NCBI GenBank assembly: GCA_039545315.1
Contig: BCIM01000003.1
Span: forward strand, 1,065,637-1,129,636
Origin: Kondoa malvinella
Lineage: Eukaryota > Basidiomycota > Agaricostilbomycetes > Agaricostilbales > Kondoaceae
Direction of reading: 5' to 3'
Length of the DNA stretch: 64,000 nucleotides
The position numbers and the translations under genes were made by a program. Under the pieces are notes generated by a model. The model saw only the letters and a program-made list of their open reading frames with translations. It ran no database searches and was not told where the DNA came from. This document shows, piece by piece, positions 33,670-44,941 of this stretch (positions are counted from its first letter, which is position 1; each line of letters begins with the position of its first letter).

Positions 33670-36172
33670 ATGACCTACACGTCTGCGCCTGGCTCAAAAA
33701 AAGGCTCTAGACCACTGTCTATGGCTCACACGCCGTCAACGCAGACCAGCGATCCGTCTCAGATCCATAGTGACACACACAGTACCGAGAGTCAGATGTA
33801 CAGAAAGAAAGATTGGCAGCACCACTTAACCAAATATGTCGACTTCTCGAGCCTACTGAACGGCCTTGCTCAACGTGGCCACATCGACCATACCGTGTTC
33901 CCTCTCCCATCAGCTTCGTCTCATCCGTATGAACCTGCATTATTGCGGGAGCTACAAGCCGTTGCGGCAAAGTCTGCTGGCTCCCCGGAGCAAGTCTTCG
34001 GTACAAAGCTGAACGAGATGCTTCTGAACATCGAACCTGTTAGTGGTCTCGTAGCAGAAAGATGCGTTTGACTGACCCCGCCGATCACAGCATTTCCCTT
34101 CTTTGCCTCTGCGATACCAGATCTGCTATGAAGGAGCCGGAGAGATGCTTCCGCACACAAATATCTGCACCGCCATTCGCAAACACGACTTCATCATTCG
34201 CGATCCGGCCGAGCCAAGAACTTGGTTGACCAGCTATGCCTTTGGTGAATTGTCGACCGAACCTATCCACAACGTCTCTAGAAGTATCAGCGCTCCTGTT
34301 ACCCATGCCAACCATTCGATATTAAAGCCTGCTCAATTGGCTGAAAAGCACCTACAGCTGCTCAACAACATGAATGCAGGCTTACTACATCGACTTAAGT
34401 CCTTGCTATTCAACTCGTTCCTCTGTTTCGAGGGCTGACTTCAATCTTATAGCACTCAGCAGCCATTTCTTTGGCTTTGGCTTCAGTCAGAATGAGAAGA
34501 ATGACCGAAAAACGACGACCTACATATTTGCCTGCTTAACGAGAGAAGATCTCATGTTTTGCGAAATTGAAGATTGCTTTGGCACCCAAGACAAGCTGTA
34601 CCAAGTCTTACAAGGTCTCTACTTTCTCTGTGCTGCCAAGGACGAGGATCTACATGGCTTCAATCAATCCAACCTCAGGCACTTTATGCAATTCGCGTGC
34701 GAGCTACCAACAAGCGAACCTGATCGTCCAGACATGAAGGATAAGTGGACGTCTCAATCCTCTCTCGATAGCTTGGATGGCTTACCTGAAGGACTACCTC
34801 GATTCTCCGGTCACAGACGGTTCGGTCGAGCATCGGCAGTGTATTTCAATGGATCGGATGCGTATAAAGCAGTATGGTTACCGGAGGTTCTATCGAAAGA
34901 AGGCAATCATGTGATGGCAAAGGAGCTGGAGGTCATGCAAGTGCTGCATCAACATCTGCCGGCCGAGTTCAAGAATCGTATTCCAGAGTTGAGAGGGTGG
35001 GCGCACGAAAAGAGGCAGAATGCCGAGAAAGTGGACCCTGGACAGCGGAATCCGGGTGTGGATATACCGAAACGACATCTATGGATCATCCGCATGTCGC
35101 GAGGAGAACTTATCGAACCGGCGGTGGTGCGCAACCTGGGTGATTTTGCGGAGCTGTTGAAGGACACTGCTGCAAGTGTGTCTCTTCCCCTTGAGCGTCA
35201 TTGCTGGTCACTGATGGTCTTGCTAGCCATCAACGAGTTCCATCTGATCGGGGTTGTGCATCGCGACATATCTCGCAACAACATCCTATGTCAGCGTACA
35301 TCTGAGAGCGGAAATCCGGTCAAATGCTTCATCATCGACTTCGACAACGCCTCTTATGTGGATCGAGACACGGGCTATCGGAATTCGAATGACATGCAGA
35401 TCGGTCGCAAGGCACCTATCACCGTGAGCAGATTCGTTGGGCACCATGACGTTGCTGATTCGCTCGATCGATACAGTTCACACTTGACTGCGTTCCATAT
35501 GCTCTTTTCGTAGGCGGCCTTACCTACTTGTATCGCTTTCACGTCAGGCAAGAAATGGAATCTATCCTCTACCTCTTCACCCACATCTTGATGCGGCTGT
35601 TCTTTCCTTCTAAACAGCAAGCGAAACACGATCGTCAAGTTGCATCAGCTCGAGAGCCTGCATCGGGCCGCTACAAATTACGCTCAAGTCAGACACAGAC
35701 TGCAAAGATGTCCTCAAGCCCAGCTCAGGTATCCCAGCTTGGTGGCGGGCTACAGACAGGACAGCACTGCGATGAGAATTTCGGTAAATGTAGGAAGGCC
35801 CTTGTGGATCTCGCGGATGAAGAATTGCGTGGTCTGCTCCGTGGATTTGTTAAAGACTGGGAGAAGCTTCCGATAGTTCCCAACAAAGATGAGCGCGAAT
35901 TTTGGACTACTTGGTCAGATCTAGCAGTGAAGAAGGAGCACAAGTTGAGGCAAGACAAGTCAACGTCCGGATTGGAGGGGGGTCTATCGCTGCAGACTCT
36001 GCGAGAAGCTTTGGAAGAGTCTATCCCTCCTGACGAGCGGAACTTGGTTTCTGTTCAAGACAGCGCGTACCTCAGAAATCGCTTTGATCTGAACAGTCTG
36101 CTCAACACATTTGGCGAGAAGATTGCGAATTGGTCAGATAGGATACCAGCCGAGCTCGAGAAGAATGATTGA
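33670..36172 (+). CDS. FunK1-type fungal protein kinase
   Basis: A member of the fungus-specific FunK1 kinase group, expanded in many basidiomycetes and of unknown function. Starts at 33670 (MTYTSAPGSKKGSRPLSMA). The N-terminal region is followed by the FunK1 pre-kinase part (HFFGFGFSQNEKN... after an intron). Kinase landmarks: RASAVYFNGSDAYKAVWL (Lys of the N-lobe), LWIIRMSRGELIEPA, IGVVHRDISRNNILC (catalytic loop HRD...N) and CFIIDFDNASYVDRD (DFD in place of DFG). After a 38-nt intron the C-lobe continues (RFHVRQEMESILYLFTHILM) into a helical tail ending at 36172. One intron (34380-34452) needs a GC donor. The usual GTxPFMS activation segment is not recognisable, so activity is uncertain. 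Confidence 0.82.
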
Positions 36173-36449
36173 AGGTGTGATTTCGACCCCTCTCTTTGTC
36201 TCAAAGAGATAGCTGATAATGCTCTATAGAATCTGAATCGCCAGCTCTGCGAGCATATGATCAATGATTCCGACATTTCGCGCTTTGTTTCCACAGACAA
36301 GACAAAGCAAGCAAGTTTTTTTCTCTCGGGGTCTCGGGGCAGCTCAGTACAGCACGAGAGGTCGGGAAACAGAAACAGTAGAGCATGTTGATAGGCAAAT
36401 CATTACAAACTTTCCTTCTCCATCTTGCTGTCCACCAGCCGCAACTTCT

Positions 36450-36636
36450 CAGGCATGCAGCTTAAGGATCTGGTCTGCCATGGATAAGGATACGAGGTGT
36501 CAACACGCGGGTATTGGATCTGTTGCTTCAGTTGAAAATGGAAGAAAAGCAAGTAGCACCTTGTTGTATCCTGTTTGATTTCGTCGAGTTTCCGCAAGGG
36601 CTTGTAGATGTGTGCATAGGAATGAATTTTTCTTAA
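36450..36636 (+). pseudogene. Decayed copy of the PLC 3' end
   Basis: Matches 33100-33296: GGCATGC..., TTTGCCATGG-like, then an almost perfect stretch from ATACGAGGTxTCAACACGCG to the final GGAATGAA. Differences include a base insertion turning TGGCTAGGA into TGGATAAGGA, which brings a stop into the frame, and a changed stop context. No other part of a PLC gene is attached, so this is a fragment. Confidence 0.85.
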
Positions 36637-36663
36637 ATTAAACTGTTACAAGGTGTTTCTGTG

Positions 36664-37418
36664 TCATGCTGTGAAGTAAGGATCTGTTTTATATGAGGTG
36701 TATGCTGCTCGTTCGAGTGATTTTGTTGCGGCGACTTTGTCTAGGTTGATGTCCTCTATCAGTTCGTCTACAGCCCGTGTCAGATAATTAAAGTATACAT
36801 GGTGGAGAAGGACTAACCCATTGATGGATAATTATACTCTGGCCGTACGAAACCTAGTATGACGACTTTCAGATGCGAGCCGTAAAAGTCGCCTGGAAAT
36901 TCATGCAACAGATGCACTTCCTGTAAGCAAGCATATATTGAGCTGGACAGCCAGTAGAGGATAAGAGAGCAACTCACCGCTGTCCGCTTTTCGTTCTTGT
37001 AATAAGGATTCCACCCAATGCTCATGACCATCGGCAACACCTCGTCATGCTTTGTATCCGATCCTTTGTAAGCAACTTGAGCATATCCGAAATGCACGCC
37101 AGTCTGTAACGTATTCTTTAACGGCGCTATAGCTTCATCTGGTAAATTCGCTATCACCCTTGCATCAGTCAGCAATTCTCGCCTCCAAACGAGAGAGAGA
37201 GACGGACCAGTAGGACAGCCAAGATCTTTACTCCCTCTCCCAAAGCCTCGCATCACTTCGCCTTGCATGTACACGGGATAAGGCGGTTCTGGTGAATCAG
37301 GTCCGCATACGAGTTGTCTTGTCTTGCTGCTTGTAGGTACTTGAACTGGTGTCGGTGCTCGAGTATGATCTGTCTCTTCTGCCAGAGAGGCTCGCACGGC
37401 TTCTACGGAGGAAGTCAT
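36664..37418 (-). CDS. FMN1: Riboflavin kinase
   Basis: Phosphorylates riboflavin to FMN. Starts at 37418 (MTSSVEAVRASLAEETD). Family landmarks: PPYPVYMQGEVMRGFGRGSK, DLGCPTANLPDEAI (the PTAN motif appears only after removing an intron that starts gtccgt), GVHFGYAQV, VLPMVMSIGWNPYYKNEKRT, EVHLLHEFPGDFYGSHLKVV and ILGFVRPEYNYPSMDELI. It ends AAYTSYKTDPYFTA at 36664. About 200 residues, the normal length. Only about 115 nt separate it from the divergent gene at 37536. Confidence 0.93.
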
Positions 37419-37535
37419 CGCTGCAAGATGAGAAGTGCAAGCTTGTTTCCGTACGTCGATGTCGCCTTTTCTCTGGGTCCTTATGCTGATCGCCGGCCTA
37501 CTGTATGAGTGAAGAGACCTGCAACAGCGATTGCA

Positions 37536-38049
37536 ATGTCTCAACAGGTCGAATCGGAAGCTGCAAACGCTCTCATGCAAGAGAATCCCAATTCTTCCTT
37601 TCTTCTCCAACCTGTGGCATTATTCTCTCATGCCTGCTTGCTGTGCATGTCAGCATCTGAAGTCCGCGGAGATCTCGTCCTTTGCCCAAGCGAAAGATTC
37701 CGTCCTCGGCCTGTCTGCCATCAAGACAATCACGGATGAGCCTCAACGAGCCTTCGCTGCAGTCCTAGCCGCCATTATTCCATCAACCTATCTCAGCCAA
37801 GCCGTGTTTCGCCTTGTTACCACTTGTGCATGGCGACGACACTACGACCAGCTGCGATCTTTGTGTTGGTACAGACTGGCTAGTCATGCGGATATACCTC
37901 TGGTACATTGCAATAAAAGCTTTCACGAAAGACATCAATACTCATTTGCTGGCATCATGATCACGTTCCGTCTGAATTCTCAACAATTGGGCTACCAAAA
38001 CCCACCTACCTGCGCGCAATCTTACGTGACTCATTCAACCTTCGGTTAA
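37536..38049 (+). CDS. Small protein of unknown function, divergent from riboflavin kinase
   Basis: Probable start at 37536 (MSQQVESEAANALMQENPNS). Removing a 40-nt intron starting gtggca joins it to HLKSAEISSFAQAKDSVLGL and AIKTITDEPQRAFAAVLAAI, a helical, alanine-rich stretch with normal composition. Beyond about 37800 the frame becomes Arg/Cys/His-rich and is probably not coding, so the true end may be earlier. I do not recognise the family. Confidence 0.4.
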
Positions 38050-38217
38050 CTAGTTGCCCTCTTGAACCTTTTTACCTAGTCCACCTTCGGTTATCTCATT
38101 CACCGCTCTTAGCTCTCAAATCGCGCGGGTCGGGATTTGTTGATCTTAATCATTAATCCGCTCAATGCGGGGCCTATAAATGAACGAATGATCTTTTGAT
38201 TAGCACGCACCATCACA

Positions 38218-39480
38218 ATGGCTGTGCTCAACTCTCTATTGGCTTGTGCTGTTCTGTTGGCGCCTGTGTTGGCTTGGAAAGAAAGTTGCGAAGCTTTGCG
38301 ATACCATTCGGATTTGGTCGACACGGTTGCGACTACCTACTATGCTCCTGGTGACTTGGTAAATATCACCAACTTGGCCAGTAGCATTTCAACCACGGAG
38401 TTACCTGTGCGTTCCATACATAAGCTGGGAATTCGCTCATGCGTTACCTATAGGGCTTCTGCAGAGCACAGATCATCGTGCACACCAATAGAGAGACAGG
38501 TCAGCTCTTATCATGCAGATTGTAAACCGACTAAGCGTCTTCCTAGGCAACTTTGCGAATACCGAAGTCTGGCTTCCTGATGAATGGAACGAGCGATTTT
38601 ATGGTGCTGGAAACGGTGGTTTCAACGGAGGCAAGGGTTTTACCTTTGATGATGGATCATTCATCTGATGCTACGTCGTATGCAGGTGTCATTGTATCGG
38701 ACCTTGGGTTTTCTGCCGTTTATCGAGGCTTTGCCGGCAGTGGGTCATTGCATGGTGGCTGTCTTGCTTTCACTAATCTACTGCGCAGTGTCTACGAATG
38801 CCGGTCACAACTCGACCGCTTTCGAGTAAGTTTGTCAACCGATACCCTAGCTACATGTTCTGATTCTCCTGCACTAGTCTCTCATGGGCGTTGAACAACC
38901 CAGAAGCTGTAACTGACAACGGATACCGCGCTATCCAGCTATCGACTGTCGCAGGCAAGCAGATCGTCAAAGCATACTATGGGAGAGAAGCAAAGACCAA
39001 CATCTGGAACGCTTGCTCTACCGGTGGTCGACAAGGACTCCTCTTCGCTCAGCGCTTCACGGATTACTATGACGGTATTGTTGTAGGTAGTCCAGCTGCC
39101 TGGGTCACTCACTTAGGTGAGCTCGATTCCAATGACCTAAATGAAGACTGACGAAAGATGTTTATAGAGGGCAGAAACATTCACATTGCTCTTATCAACG
39201 GTACAGACGAATACGTTGCACCCGATAGCTGGGGTACTCTGCAAGAAGCCGTTTTGGCTCAATGTGACAAGCTCGATGGCGTCGAAGATGGTGTCATCAC
39301 CAATCCAACTGCTTGCAGCAAGATGTGCGTGGTTCTGCGTGGTTCTCCGGAACATATCGCTCAAGGGCTGACTCGACCTTAGCTTTGACTTTTCCGCTGT
39401 GGCTTGCGGCGCGAAACAGACTGCTGGATGCTACACTCCAGCTCAGATCCAAAGTATTGCGACGCTATACAGCATCAGCG
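38218..39480 (+). pseudogene. Tannase/feruloyl esterase, 5' part of a split gene
   Basis: A secreted esterase of the tannase family, which cleaves phenolic esters of plant walls. Signal peptide MAVLNSLLACAVLLAPVLAW. Spliced exons give GFCRAQIIVHTNRETGNFAN, VWLPDEWNERFYGAGNGGFN, VSTNAGHNSTAF, SWALNNPEAVTDNGYRAIQL, the nucleophile block NIWNACSTGGRQGLLFAQRF, DGIVVGSPAAWVTHL, INGTDEYVAPDSWGTL, CDKLDGVEDGVITNPTAC and AGCYTPAQIQSIATLYS. Two introns (38631-38685, 38737-38788) need GC donors. Homology stops near 39475. The Asp and His of the catalytic triad and the C-terminal third are missing, and the sequence runs into the 3' end of the opposite-strand XPG-Fanzor gene. The C-terminal end lies at 51224-51475. 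Confidence 0.85.
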
Positions 39481-42400
39481 GCCTCATTAATCGACTGGGC
39501 CATAAAATCTGCGCAACACGACATGAGCAGCTGGATTTGGCTCGCCGCTAGCATAGAACACTCACCCTCTTTGCGGTCAAACGGGTGACAACCCCAGACC
39601 AGCCAATGCCAAGCGGCAAAGGCGATGTTACTTGCAGCCGCAAGGTCCCTATTATACTTTCTCCTGCAATTCTCGCATTGTAGCACCCGTTCGCAATTGT
39701 TTCCGTTATCCGCGTACAGCGGTTTGTGAAGCCTATCCACAATAGTCAGCGGCTATTCGAACCAAGGACCTGAAAAACCCACTTCGAGCGTCTCCAGTCT
39801 CCGCCTACTTCATCGCCCAAACGGTCCTCCCAATCGTCCCTTGGAGACCGCAAGCATTGCGAATCAGGACAAGCCTGGGAGGTAAACCCTTCTTGCACCT
39901 GCCATAGCATGAACTCCAATCCTTGCCAACCCACCTCGCTCAAAATTGCCCTCACAATGCCATTTCTGAAGTCTGCTGATTGCATCCTCACATTGTCCGA
40001 AGCCTTTCCCTCACTCCCGAGCGCGAATATCACCTTGACTCTCGGCCAGCATCGCGATGAAGGTGTGTGGTCGTGATTGCAGTTGTCCGAGGAATGCGAG
40101 CACCGACCAGCGCGAGCTCCACATGCTTCCAAGATCTGCGCCGAAATCCGAGCATAGATTGACTGCTGCCGTGTTCTCAACAGCCAGGCTTCGTGTCGAA
40201 TCGGCCTGGAGGTGCGCGAAAGAACCCTGATTGCATTGGCCGCAAATTTGACTCGTTCGGACTTCCCGCCAAGCTCGTTCTGGTTGCTGTACCGCTTGAG
40301 CCAAGGCAAGTCCAGACAGAAGTTGTCGCGAAGCTTTTGGCAGGCTCGAGCATGAATCTTGAGGGGTTGCTGCAGGCCGCCATTTGGGATCAGTATACGG
40401 CGCTGGACCAATTTGCCTTGTTCGTCGTACGTTCTCGCCCAGAGCGCGTGGGTGAATCGGACGCCAGGATCGTCGCCGATAAAGACGACCTTCTGCTTCT
40501 CAAGTGCTTCAGCGACGAGACCGTTGGCTTTTGGTTCAGCTTCTATCGGATCTTCTTGCATTGCTTCTTCCATCAAGTGGTCTTCTCTCTCCGGATCTTG
40601 CAGCTCGTCCACTTCCACTTCCATTTCCATGCCATCCTCCGCTGCTCCATGACTTTTGTAGCTTTGCCCTTCAACCTCCTGCATCTCGACATCTTGGCCA
40701 TCTCTGACGCTGTTCTCTGTAGGAGTTTTCTGAAGAGCAGCCTGTCGACCGATGTCAGATACCTTTCGGTAATCCTGCAAGTCACGCTCACTTCGGCAGT
40801 CACAGGTTCCATCTCGTCCGCCAGACCTTCTTCTGGATCGTATCCCTTGAGCACGAAGTCTCGCGCGCTACCGACTGTCTTGGCATTGAGGTGCTTGACG
40901 CTTATTGGTAGACCATTGAGCGTGCGCTCTTGAGTGATGAACTTGGCTTGAGTGTACGTCCTTGTCATTTTGTCGAAACGGCACGGTCGTGTAGAGTGGT
41001 AAGTCGGCAATATGCCATCTTTCGCATAGGACCTGCTGAGATCCACCTTGTCGCACTCTTCTCCTTGGCACAGAGGTGAGTTGATCTTGTTGCAAGCTTC
41101 TTCAAACATCCCTTTGACCGAAGCTCCATCTTGCAATGGCAGCTTGCCTCTTGATACGTCGAGACCACGAAGAATGAGCGCACATCCATCAAATGAGAAC
41201 GATCCGGTCGCCACAAAGTACCTCGGCAGCTCTTCTGTCCGGAACAGCATGTCGACAAGCGGCAGACGAATGCCTGTTGCATCTCGCTTCGCCAGGCTGT
41301 TTTTGCCTTTCAAAGCTTGAGCGACACCTTGAAGTAGCTTCTCTGAAGCAGCTACATGCTCTTCGTCCAGCTCGAGCTTGTTCATGGCCTTGCTGTTTGC
41401 ACCCAGCGCATTCTGAAGTAGCTGACGACCGATCGATGGCTTTGACCTGATAGGCCTGGTCTGGTTGTGCTTGAAACATGGCAGTGTGTCCAGCATGCCA
41501 GCAATCTGATGGGCTACTTCAGGGTGAATTGAAGCATATCTGGTCTTGCCAATATTGCACGAAAGACTGTCTTCGAATTGAGCAGAGTCGAAGCTGCCAG
41601 GTGTTGGCATAGGGGCCTCGCTCTTGGCAGATGCCACCAGCATTTCACCGCACAACGGCAGAACCTCCTCGTTCAACCAGGCAACACAATCTTCTGAAAC
41701 CCGCCTAGGCTCTCGTAGAATGTCGTAGAAGCTGTCGAAGCCAAAGCCCAGAAAGTTCGGTTCAAACCTCTACGATGCTGTTAGTCTTGTGGGCAGTCAG
41801 ATTGTAAGTTGACCCACGATCATGTTGCCCGCGTCTTTCCCTTGGTTTCGCATCATGGTGTCCCTCCACCGGAACATGGCTAGAGGTCGAATGGAACAGA
41901 GCTGACGAGGGGTCAGGGTCGATGCGGCATCGGAGTTGATGTTCTTGTCACGCTCTTGCAATGATGGCAGAAGCACTGAGCCGATTAGCAGATCCACGAC
42001 CAGGCTCAGATCTTGAGCGCTAATGCCGAGATTCTTGCTCTTTACCGCTGCTTCGAGGCGCTTTCGATCTTTCGCATCGACTTCTGGTGTTTCTCCATTG
42101 GTGTACGAGCTGATTCCGACGTCGTAAATCAGATTGCGGAGGACTCGACAGACAGGTCCCAGAGCTCTTCGGACCTTCAGATACAATGGATGCTCGGCGT
42201 GTATCAGGCCGATGAGCCGCATGATTTCTCGCCTGATACAGTCGTGTAGGTCTTCTTTTGCGCTGGTTTGAACGGAACTGGCGATCGCGGATGACACCTC
42301 GCCCCAGAGTATGCTCGAGCTTAAGATGTAAGGCAGCAAAGGTAGCCCGGTGTCCAGGACTTCACAGACCGACCCAATAAGTATAGGATCTAGATCGTTG

Positions 42401-44941
42401 TAGGATCTGAGTCGAGCCACCACTTTTGGATCCAGGCTGTCGACATAATTGTCGCACTCTGCTTGACCAGAGAAGTAGGGCCGGAAGGTTGGATCGGACT
42501 TGAGCTTTGCTCTGAACTTGATTTGCATGTCCGGCTGAAGGTTCTTGGCCTCGTTCTGGGCTTCTTTCTCGACAGTCAGCACTTGACAGATTTTGGCAAC
42601 CACTTGCAAGTAGCTCGTCGGACTCTCATATCTTGCGCTACCAATGTAGGACGACATTGAGCGATCCAAGTGACGTTGAAGCGTCCATATGATGGTCGGT
42701 AGCCCAATCTGCTGACAGGTAAAGACTAGACGTAGATTGCAAAGAAGAGGATTGGAATATTGAGACTCGTCATGCACATCATGCTTGCGAAAAATGGTTT
42801 CGGCAAGGCGAGCATGAGCAGGAGTCCGGTAGACATGAGAGAGCTTTGATTTGTTATTGAATATCTTCTCTTTTGGCGGATCTTGCTCTGACTTGTCTGG
42901 CTCAACATTTGCTGCAGTCTCCTCTTCATCCTCAAATTGGGCCTCTTGCTCGTCCCACTCCTTCTCTGCCCAATGATCCAACTCGCTCAGCTCGCCTCTT
43001 CTTCGCAACATCTCGTCTCTCCGGATTTCGCTTGCTCGCATGACTTTCGCCCTTTCCACCTCTTCTGGGGTATAATTCTCCTCGTTCCATGCCAAGGCCT
43101 CATCGAGAAGCTTGAGATCGGACCTTTTCTTCTTGCGCTGCCATCTGGCTTCTCTGCGAAGCGTAGACCAATGCGGAGGTGACATCTCCGATCTCTTGCT
43201 GCGCTTTCGGATAGATGGAGACCGACCGAGCTGCCTGCTCTCAATTCGAAGCTGGTCTTGCGAGCGATCGTCGTCTTCAGCATCGAGCGGGTCTTGCCTG
43301 TGAAGGTTTTGGTCTGTGTCGGAATGGTCGACGAGGCAAAGGTATTTGTTTGGTGGTTCAGGGAACTTGAATGACAGATTGCGAGGTGGTTTGGACTTGC
43401 GAAGATCAGTCTTTGACCGTACAGCCTCTACATCAGCCTGGTCGGCAATTGCGGGAACCTCAGGAATAGTGTCGAGGTAAGTATGCGCACAAAATTTGAA
43501 GATTTTGCAGGCTTCTAAGGAAGTTCGAAGCAGAGTCTCGGACTTCAGAGAATTGAGCGTTTGATGCCAGTTTGACTTTTCTTGGAGGCGCATCTTCTTG
43601 GGCAAGCGAGCTATCTTTTGCCTGCACAGCAGAACCAGGTTACTGATCGTCTTTTCCGGGTCGTCCTGTCACGAAACATTGGCCTTTGTGCTGTCGAATG
43701 TATGAAAATCTTACCTCGTGAATAAGATCGTGATATAACTCTAGCTTTGCGAAGCCAAGCTGTTTCACGCCCTTGCCTCCGGAGTAATCCTGGCCAGATA
43801 GCAGGCTGATTTGGTGTAGAATTCCTGGACTGGCCGCCCATTCCTCTAGTTGCTCGAGAGGCTTCTTGTCGATCAAAGAGTATTTCCCGCTTTGCCCGAA
43901 CCTTGTTCGCGTCGAAAATGCTACAAAGCGACAGATTTGGTGAAACCGGTAAATGAAGAAGTCGGAGTCGGGTGACCAGAAAAACGTCCAGTCTGCGATG
44001 TGTTGATTCCGTAATTTGCGAGCTTCTTGTATGCGATGAGCTGTATGGTCGGCCTCGCTGTGACATAGTACCACCAAGATCTTGGCTGTACTGGCGAGCA
44101 TGCTTGCGTTTGCAGTCCGCCAACCTTGATCGAACGCTTCGCTGCTATTTTGCAACGATTCAGGACGAGCGACTGTTGATAGCGATTCGTTAAAGACGTC
44201 CACCGTTGTTGGGTCGTCGAAGGCTTCCTCGATGGATGGAATGCCTGGAGCGCGTTGCAAAGCGGATCTTGACAAAGGCCATGCGAATCCACATGGAGAA
44301 TACTTCTGAAACGTCTTGAAAAGTCTGCCTAGACGCCTGGAAAGCACACGCTTGTTCTGGGTGTGCTGTCTGTCGCGAACTTTCTTCCCTCGATCTTCTT
44401 GCCTCAGCTGACGGAGCTTCTCCACAATGCCTTCAGCCTCTAGCCGTGCAGCATCGAACAATTTCTTGCCCTCTGACAATGCCCTTGCTCGATCTTGATG
44501 GGTCGCTAGCTTGCCGCATGCGTACGCCGACCGATCTCTATCGTCCAGCAGAAGAGTGATAGAGTTGGCTTTTTCAAGGGAGTAGGCCAGATTTCCCAGT
44601 AACGACCGGGCTGCCAGGTTGATACGATGTTGCGCTTCCTCTAGATCCGCAAAGCCAGCCTTGCCAGCCCATTTCAGATCTCGGAAGGGACCAACCCGGC
44701 AATGGTTCTTTTGGATACGGCAAATCGCAGGGAACAGGTAGCCCGTGCAGTCGACCACATGATCTGTAGACTATTTAGCTCTTTACCCTGCTGGTGATGA
44801 CCTGAAACTACCTGGCAGACGCTCGTCTGGTACAACAGCTTTCACCAGCTCGCCAATGGTATCGAAACGCTGCACAATCTTTCTCTCCAGCGTGCCAACA
44901 TTCTTTTTATTAATAAGGGCATGCAGTCCTCTAGCTCCCAT
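39465..44941 (-). CDS. XPG/FEN1-like nuclease fused to a Fanzor (TnpB-family) RuvC nuclease
   Basis: Six exons (44941-44812, 44763-43715, 43665-41818, 41769-40792, 40741-39783, 39732-39465), introns of 48-50 nt. They add up to 5232 nt, an intact 1743-residue frame. The N-terminus is XPG-like: MGARGLHALI start, VVDCTGYLFPAI, LLLDDRD, EADHTAHRIQEA (about 280), SPDSDFFIY (about 309) and the helix-hairpin LLSGQDYSGGKGVKQLGF (about 365-381). A charged linker and a long helical middle follow. The C-terminus is Fanzor: FVATGSFSFDGCALILRG (wedge-like), VVFIGDDPGVRFTHALW (RuvC-I Asp, about 1425), WQVQEGFTSQACPDSQC (RuvC-II Glu about 1619, first zinc cysteines), RVLQCENCRRKYNRDLAAAS (second cysteines, RuvC-III Asp about 1684). 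Fanzors are RNA-guided DNA nucleases carried by eukaryotic transposons; function of the fusion is inference. All catalytic residues appear to be present. Confidence 0.88.

Noticed and set aside
37531..38049. The whole 172-residue frame as one protein
   Set aside because: The first part (MQCLNRSNRKLQ...) is the wrong frame of the start exon, and the last part (after about 37800) is Cys/His/Arg-rich and probably not coding.
39465..39740. A separate small minus-strand gene (MDRLHKPLYADNGNNCERVL...)
   Set aside because: It is the last exon of the XPG-Fanzor gene: it carries the second zinc half-site and RuvC-III and joins in frame through a 50-nt intron.
40742..40791. A 17-nt intron (gtgagcgtgacttgcag) in the XPG-Fanzor gene
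   Set aside because: The frame can be restored by 17, 29 or 50 nt removal. The 50-nt version has a CTGAC branch site at the normal distance from its acceptor and matches the other introns of the gene, so it is preferred.
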